A stretch of DNA of 64,000 nucleotides. Source: Hydrogeniiclostridium mannosilyticum (GTDB lineage: Bacteria; Bacillota; Clostridia; Oscillospirales; Acutalibacteraceae). Location: contig NZ_QLYR01000001.1 in assembly GCF_003268275.1 (NCBI RefSeq), positions 744,001 to 808,000 of the forward strand, written 5' to 3'. Below the pieces are notes generated by a model. It searched no databases, had not been told where the DNA came from, and saw only the letters and a program-made list of their open reading frames with translations. Within the stretch, counting starts at the first letter, position 1. The number at the start of each line of letters is the position of its first letter. The position numbers and the translations under genes are program-made. This document shows positions 59,318-64,000 of this stretch, in pieces.

Positions 59318-60071
59318 GATTTTCTCCTCCTTTTGCAATCGGGAGCTCACCTAAAACCGGTACCCCATAAAGTGCAAAATCCTCTTTTCTATTAACTGTT
59401 GGGAAAAACATCGCCATAAATAATGTAACAAGTAAGCTAAGTCCCAGTCCCAGAATGCCAAATGCGGCAATAATCATCTTCTTCGGAGTATAAGCGGCGC
59501 TGACCGTCTCCATAGTTTGTTCTGTCGTTTCACCGATCAGCTTAATGGAAGCCTCTGAAAGACTTTGCACGGATTGTTCCAAAGTCGCCGTGCAGGCCTT
59601 CAATGCTGCATTGACAAACTGTTCATCCTTTGCCTTAATCGTAATTGTAAATATAGGAGTGTTTGAAGTTGTCTTCACTTCGTATAAATCAGTTAAGGAA
59701 GAAGAGCTATATTCGTCAGCCGGCACAGAAAGGCCTGCATATTTGATAATATCTTCCTTGGTAAAAGCTTGCAGCAAAATCTCGTTAATTTGATAGCGTG
59801 CATAATCGGACCCTAATACGCCCGCAACCGTAGCAGCAAACTGGATTGACCGATCACCCTCCGCTGTCGCGGCTTGATCCTCTGTTAAATAAGAAGCGGT
59901 GGCAATCCAATTTCCCTCACGCTCCAGCGTTGATTGGCCCGAAGATTTCATCGCACTGATACCTATTCCCAGTATCACGAAGAGCGCGGTAACTATTAGG
60001 ATAAATATTTTATATCTCCATATTCTCGCCATTACATCTCGGAATCCACATTTTTCAAACAAATAATCCAT
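59310..60071 (-). CDS. Wzz/YveK-type chain-length determinant of surface polysaccharide
   Basis: 253 residues with two membrane helices (about 18-40 and 203-225) enclosing an extracytoplasmic, coiled loop. N-terminal FRDVMARIWRYKIFILIVTA and C-terminal TVNRKEDFALYGVPVLGELP are family features. It controls polymer length and modulates a partner tyrosine kinase. It overlaps the degenerate kinase gene by eight bases. The proline-rich region is normal for the Wzz-like class. Confidence 0.88.
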   Translation of the reverse strand: MDYLFEKCGFRDVMARIWRYKIFILIVTALFVILGIGISAMKSSGQSTLEREGNWIATASYLTEDQAATAEGDRSIQFAATVAGVLGSDYARYQINEILLQAFTKEDIIKYAGLSVPADEYSSSSLTDLYEVKTTSNTPIFTITIKAKDEQFVNAALKACTATLEQSVQSLSEASIKLIGETTEQTMETVSAAYTPKKMIIAAFGILGLGLSLLVTLFMAMFFPTVNRKEDFALYGVPVLGELPIAKGGENHG

Positions 60072-60081
60072 CTCCTTATCA

Positions 60082-61542
60082 TCATTTGACGTTTATATAC
60101 CTTTTATTAAATAAGCGCTGGCAATTAAATCGCGTGTAAGGCCTTTTACATAGGCCAGCACCAAAAAAGCAAATAATAAATGTAATCCAAAACTGCACGG
60201 ACACGATGAACAAGAAGCTCCCAGTTGCTTCCCCTCTAGGCATAAAAAACAGCGATAATAATGATGTTAGAGCAACTATTCTTGCGAAAGTTTTTCCTCT
60301 TAACAACCTCATTAAAAAAAGAAGGCCTAGTCCTAAAAGAAGGCTAAATAAAATTACCCCACATATTCCGCCATCTGTAAAAACTTCTAAAATAAAAGAA
60401 GAACCCCAACCGTGTCCTTGTAAATAATCACTACGAGCAGTGTATGACATGCTGTGCGCAAAAGAGTTCCCATAGACAGCATGCTCAACACTGTTGCCAC
60501 TTAGATCCATAGTCCCGAACAATTTACTTGATAAGCCACTATGCGTAAAATAATCAATAAAAGGGCCAAAAGTATAATTTTTGAAAGCAGAATTAGGCAA
60601 ACTAGGAATTGACTGGAAGCCTATACACAAAACCTCAAAAGAAACCCCTTGTTTATAAAACAAATCAACAATTGATCCCCATAAACCCGAAGTGGCAACT
60701 GCTTCGCCTTGCCGAATATAATTATATGCTGATAAAAACACCAAAGAAACGGGTATTATACAAATTAATAACGCCTTTTCTAATTTGCCAATCCATTTTT
60801 TTTCATCACCAAGAGTATCACGAACAAAAAAATACAGAAATGCAAAAATTGCATTCTCCACTATCGGATTCCTTATACCAATAATAAGGGAAGGCACAGC
60901 AGATAACACATATACTGACAAGACAAAAAAAGCCCAATGCTTTTGCGGAAGCGTGGCCAAATAAATACATAAGGCATAGATCATCAAGGAAGCTGGAATA
61001 TGAATATAAAACGGTAAAGAGTTGTGATATAAAATATAGTAATCTTCATACGCTTTCCCCTGCATAAAAACTAACTTATCCGCTTCTTCAATCAAAAAGC
61101 ATAACATTGTAATTATCCAGAACCCAAAAGAAACAATACGCAAAGCACGCTGAAAATCAAACTCATCCATTGAGAACCATTTGGGAACTATCGCTATTTT
61201 TTTTGCTATAAATCTATCAGCCGCAATGCCCCCAATCTGTATACAGAACAAAGAAACAAAAATAGCTATCAAAGCAAAATATACGGCTGAAACTTCAAAA
61301 TTCCACCACTTAACATTACGAAACATGCTAATAACGGGTCTGGACAAAAGAAAAACAAAAAACGTCAAATTAAAAAACAGAAAAAAAATGCGATCTCTTA
61401 TATTCTCAGCTGCAAACAATAAATTACTTATCAGCAAGCATAAATTAGCACAAAGTAATATATTAAAATTGCCGAGGCAAAGTCCTATCCCAAAAAGCAT
61501 CCAGGAAAGTATCAAACAACAATATCGTAAGTATCTCGCCAT
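60082..61542 (-). CDS. Wzy-like polysaccharide polymerase
   Basis: 486 residues from the ATG at 61542 (AAGGAG six bases upstream). About eleven to twelve hydrophobic segments are visible, with a large periplasmic-side loop around 320-400 (containing FGTMDLSGNSVEHAVYG and GHGWGSSFILEVF). It polymerises lipid-linked repeat units. Wzy proteins have low sequence conservation, so the call rests on membrane layout and operon context beside Wzz. The gene is AT-rich compared with its neighbours, as usual for exchanged capsule polymerases. Confidence 0.75.
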   Translation of the reverse strand: MARYLRYCCLILSWMLFGIGLCLGNFNILLCANLCLLISNLLFAAENIRDRIFFLFFNLTFFVFLLSRPVISMFRNVKWWNFEVSAVYFALIAIFVSLFCIQIGGIAADRFIAKKIAIVPKWFSMDEFDFQRALRIVSFGFWIITMLCFLIEEADKLVFMQGKAYEDYYILYHNSLPFYIHIPASLMIYALCIYLATLPQKHWAFFVLSVYVLSAVPSLIIGIRNPIVENAIFAFLYFFVRDTLGDEKKWIGKLEKALLICIIPVSLVFLSAYNYIRQGEAVATSGLWGSIVDLFYKQGVSFEVLCIGFQSIPSLPNSAFKNYTFGPFIDYFTHSGLSSKLFGTMDLSGNSVEHAVYGNSFAHSMSYTARSDYLQGHGWGSSFILEVFTDGGICGVILFSLLLGLGLLFLMRLLRGKTFARIVALTSLLSLFFMPRGEATGSFLFIVSVQFWITFIICFFGAGLCKRPYTRFNCQRLFNKRYINVK

Positions 61543-61618
61543 TGACATCTCCTTTTTATCTACTGCGATAAGATTATCTGCTGTTATCATTCGTATTGGT
61601 CAGAACATTTCACAGGCC

Positions 61619-62632
61619 TTAAATCTCCCAGCGAAAAACCGTTTTAAAGGGTGTGTTCAAATCCGTCTCAAACACACGGGAAAGGTCCGCAACCGTATGG
61701 ACGGGCCGATCCTCATAAATGATGGCGCTGAGCCTTTTTTGAAACTGGGGCTGCTCCATCAGCTCCACCGCCTTGACAAAATCCTCGCGCCCGGACCGGC
61801 TGCAGCCGGTAAAGGTCAGCCCCTTCTCCAAAATATCGCGGGTACGAACGGGAACGCGGTTTTCGCTCACGCCCATGAGCATGACCGCCCCCTGCGGCCT
61901 GACGGCCGTTATAATGTCGTCAATTGCATAATAGCTGCCCTCGCCGCCCGTGCACTCAAAGGCATGGTCAATATGAAAACCCTCCGGCAAGCTGTCAAAG
62001 AGGAAGGTTCTGTCTGCAAAAGAAAACTGAAGCAGCTTGCGCTCGTGCTTTCCCACCACGAAAATGCGGCTTTCCGGCAGGAGCTGGCGCAGCACACAGC
62101 ACACCACATAAGCGAGGCTGCCGTCGCCCCAAACGCCGATGGTCTCACGCCGGGTGTGCGCCGCCCGCATAAAACGGCCGGCGGCATGGACTGCTACGCT
62201 GACAAATTCCGTGATGGCTGCCACCGGCAGAGGCACCTGCTCAAACGGCACCACGCGGTCGGGCGAAAGGTTGACATATTCGCGCATAAAGCCGTCACAG
62301 CCGCTGGAAAGAAAGCGGCTGCCCTCAGCATAATTTTCATAGGTAACACCGTCATCCCTGCCGGGAACGTTGGGGATGAGCACGACTTTCTGGCCTCTTT
62401 GAAAGGAGCCTGTGCCATCCCATACAACCTGCCCGCAGCACTCATGAATCAGCGCCATGGGCAGCTTTTGCCGCAGGATCTTCGCATCCCGCCGCCCCAG
62501 GAAATAGCGCTGGTCCGCATGGCAAACCGCCATACATTTCGGGCGGATGATGACCTCTTTTTTGAAGTCGACCTCCTCATACTTCAGGGAGAAAACATGA
62601 GGGCTCACCAATTGATATACATAATTAATCAA
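61619..62632 (-). CDS. tarJ: Ribitol-5-phosphate dehydrogenase-like protein TarJ
   Basis: 337 residues from a TTG at 62632, chosen for the AGGAGG eight bases upstream and because the protein then starts INYVYQLVSP like known TarJ. An MDR-family fold with CHADQRYFLGRR, HECCGQVVWDGTG and the NAD(P) motif WGDGSLAYVVCCVLRQL. It reduces ribulose-5-phosphate to ribitol-5-phosphate, the substrate of TarI. It overlaps tarI by eight bases. The dehydrogenase lacks a second zinc cluster like other TarJ. Confidence 0.88.
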   Translation of the reverse strand: MINYVYQLVSPHVFSLKYEEVDFKKEVIIRPKCMAVCHADQRYFLGRRDAKILRQKLPMALIHECCGQVVWDGTGSFQRGQKVVLIPNVPGRDDGVTYENYAEGSRFLSSGCDGFMREYVNLSPDRVVPFEQVPLPVAAITEFVSVAVHAAGRFMRAAHTRRETIGVWGDGSLAYVVCCVLRQLLPESRIFVVGKHERKLLQFSFADRTFLFDSLPEGFHIDHAFECTGGEGSYYAIDDIITAVRPQGAVMLMGVSENRVPVRTRDILEKGLTFTGCSRSGREDFVKAVELMEQPQFQKRLSAIIYEDRPVHTVADLSRVFETDLNTPFKTVFRWEI

Positions 62633-63341
62633 TGGCAATTCCTCCTACCATCGCCTGCGCGATTTTATAATCGCTTACATTGGTAATTTTGAGATTGGAG
62701 ACCTCCCCGCGCACCATAAATACCGGAAGCCCCCGCACTACACAAATTTTGCAAGCGTCCGTCAAAACATTTTTCTCTTCGTCGGAGAGATCGAAATAGA
62801 GCTCCTTCAGGCGCTTCATATTAAAGGACTGCGGCGTCTGGCCCTGGTACATCTTGCTGCGGTCCGGGATTTCTGTAATGGTTCCGCCCTCGTCCGACAC
62901 GACAATGGTGTCTGTTGCGGGCACAACGGTGTCGCAGGCGCCATACTTCAGCGCGGCGTCGATGTTCTCTTCGATAATGCGCATGGTGACAAACGGGCGG
63001 ACAGAATCATGGGTCACGATAATATGCTCATCGCTGGCCCCGTGATCTGCCTCTATTTTTTCAATGATATTGATGATAGTCGAATTTCGGTCTCCGCCGC
63101 CCGGTACGATCCTGATGCCGGCCTTGCGCGCGGGCACATATTTGTCGAGCAGATCCTCCATATGCAGCACCCAGTTCGGGTGCACCCCGATATAAATCAT
63201 ATCCAGGCGCTCGCACAGCAAAAATTTTTCCAGGGTATGAACCAGGATCGGCTTGTCCCCCAGGGGAAGGAACTGCTTCGGCATGTCTGAAATATTCATC
63301 CGGCTGCCAACGCCGCCGGCTAAAATAGCGCCAAAAATCAT
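62625..63341 (-). CDS. tarI: Ribitol-5-phosphate cytidylyltransferase TarI
   Basis: 238 residues. The IspD-like nucleotidyltransferase has AILAGGVGSRM near the N-terminus, PKQFLPLGDKPI, and HDSVRPFVT with the metal-binding Asp. PATDTIVVSDEGGTI and YQGQTPQSFNMKRLKEL are TarI/Bcs1-like. With TarJ it makes CDP-ribitol for wall teichoic acid or a ribitol-containing capsule. The gene overlaps the LicD gene to the right by four bases, so it is part of the operon. IspD (isoprenoid synthesis) is the alternative, but the TarJ neighbour decides. Confidence 0.92.
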   Translation of the reverse strand: MIFGAILAGGVGSRMNISDMPKQFLPLGDKPILVHTLEKFLLCERLDMIYIGVHPNWVLHMEDLLDKYVPARKAGIRIVPGGGDRNSTIINIIEKIEADHGASDEHIIVTHDSVRPFVTMRIIEENIDAALKYGACDTVVPATDTIVVSDEGGTITEIPDRSKMYQGQTPQSFNMKRLKELYFDLSDEEKNVLTDACKICVVRGLPVFMVRGEVSNLKITNVSDYKIAQAMVGGIAID

Positions 63342-64000
63342 TTTTCATTCTCCTTATTGCCATATTTTCCTTTATAATCACGGTAGCTGTGCTCAAGATC
63401 GTACAAAACGGCATCGTGATGCGCAACCCGTTTTTCCTCCGGCGGCAGCTGCATATAATCGCCGAAAACTATGCGGAGGTATTCGTCATAGCCGATCGGC
63501 AGCGGCATGAGTTCACCCTCAAACTCCTTTTCAACAGCGGCGGCAAAAATCTGCTTTGGATATTTATTTTTCATATAGCCCGGCCCCGAGCAGAGCTCGG
63601 TGATATTCGCGCAGTCGTCTATCTTATATTTTGTCATGTGCCGTTCGGCAAAACGCCAGATTTTATAACGCAGCCTGCGGGATGGAACCATTCCCAGCAA
63701 AACCCGGCTGCCGAGGCGCATCAGCCCGCCATGGTTTTCCGGCACGGTCTGTGCCCGAAATAAGGAATAAATCAACGCCCAAAAGACCTGGAATTTCCGC
63801 TTCAGGGGGGCATCCGGATACCCGTCCAGCGGGAGAATATCCATCGCCAGCCCATGGCAGAGGTCCAGGTCCTGCTGATAGGTTTTGACAACCGCCGTCC
63901 GGCTGTCACGAATCGTAGCGAACAAGTTGCGGTCAACCAGATGTGCATCTGCGTTTACCAGCACATAGCGCTCGCTGTCTGCTTTTTCATTCCAAAGGGC
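63338..64000 (-). CDS. LicD family protein, partial (N-terminus beyond right edge)
   Basis: The visible part (about 220 residues) begins inside the protein (ALWNEKADSERYVLVNADAH) and matches the second half of the LicD at 57987: GLAMDILPLDGYPDAPLK, RFAERHMTKYKI, YMKNKYPKQIF and IVFGDYMQLPPEE. The DDDID catalytic motif lies outside the window. It is one of two LicD proteins in the same operon, so two different acceptors or donor groups are likely. It overlaps tarI by four bases. Confidence 0.88.
   Translation of the reverse strand, partial: ALWNEKADSERYVLVNADAHLVDRNLFATIRDSRTAVVKTYQQDLDLCHGLAMDILPLDGYPDAPLKRKFQVFWALIYSLFRAQTVPENHGGLMRLGSRVLLGMVPSRRLRYKIWRFAERHMTKYKIDDCANITELCSGPGYMKNKYPKQIFAAAVEKEFEGELMPLPIGYDEYLRIVFGDYMQLPPEEKRVAHHDAVLYDLEHSYRDYKGKYGNKENEK

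Noticed and set aside
61181-62686. 501-residue plus-strand open frame
   Set aside because: It lies antisense to the Wzy-like gene, the gap and tarJ, all of which are supported by start signals and motifs.

Overview
The window looks like chromosomal DNA of an anaerobic, spore-forming-type Firmicute of class Clostridia, most likely the Oscillospiraceae/Ruminococcaceae group. The reasons are a large Gram-positive-type SRP RNA beside dnaX, AGGAGG ribosome sites with many GTG/TTG starts, a DUF6514 gene, a collagen-like surface protein, a TspO homologue, TarI/TarJ and LicD cell-wall genes, and a type I holin-like toxin. The core is moderately GC-rich. Two AT-rich stretches (about 29.6-30.5 kb and 43.9-46.9 kb) and scattered integrase and transposase fragments mark the accessory DNA.

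Layout. 1-0.6 kb: 5' end of dnaX and the SRP RNA, both minus strand. 0.6-1.6 kb: membrane-anchored polysaccharide deacetylase. 1.8-8.6 kb: complete phosphate operon pstS-pstC-pstA-pstB-phoU followed by phoP-phoR, with a Pho-box promoter before pstS. 8.8-10.7 kb: ferredoxin-like protein, cupin and a Crp/Fnr regulator, with a palindromic operator centred at -41.5 of the cupin promoter. 11-13 kb: small Spo0A-C-like protein, two overlapping XRE regulators, and a YitT/YczE-like membrane protein. 13.2-18.4 kb: a c-di-GMP-I riboswitch controlling a DUF6514 gene and a 1568-residue PAS/GGDEF/GAF/EAL protein. 18.5-26.2 kb: MacB-like export operon with three tandem adaptor lipoproteins, a 943-residue FtsX-type permease and two ATPases, one with a C-terminal AbrB-like domain. 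26.5-31.4 kb: accessory genes, an IS200 chimera, a collagen-like protein and TspO. 31.4-35.2 kb: paired ABC exporter half-transporters. 35.5-43.9 kb: hydrolase-like protein, frameshifted HTH plus tandem adenine methyltransferase, frameshifted GNAT, a P-loop ATPase with a lost first P-loop, an XRE regulator with a zinc ribbon, and a choline-kinase-like protein. 43.9-46.9 kb: segment bounded by a 24-bp inverted repeat and holding a leucine-rich-repeat membrane protein with a broken PASTA tail. 47-50 kb: glyS, tRNA-Pro, dispersed repeats, a type I toxin-antitoxin pair and integrase remnants. 50-53.2 kb: alcohol dehydrogenase, then DUF47 and Pit low-affinity phosphate transport. 53.6-56.4 kb: secA. 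56.8-64 kb: cell-surface polysaccharide operon (LicD, TarI, TarJ, Wzy-like, Wzz-like, degenerate BY-kinase-like, LicD, DegT aminotransferase), running off the right edge.

How the parts connect. Phosphate is handled by a high-affinity Pst system and a low-affinity Pit system. TTTACA/TTAACA repeats lie in an activating position at pst and in a potentially repressing position at pit. The surface cluster is predicted to make CDP-ribitol (TarJ, TarI) and to decorate polymers with phosphodiester-linked groups (LicD). Many small genetic lesions (single-base frameshifts, chimeric fragments, truncated recombinases) lie between 28 and 50 kb, so this is the plastic part of the window.
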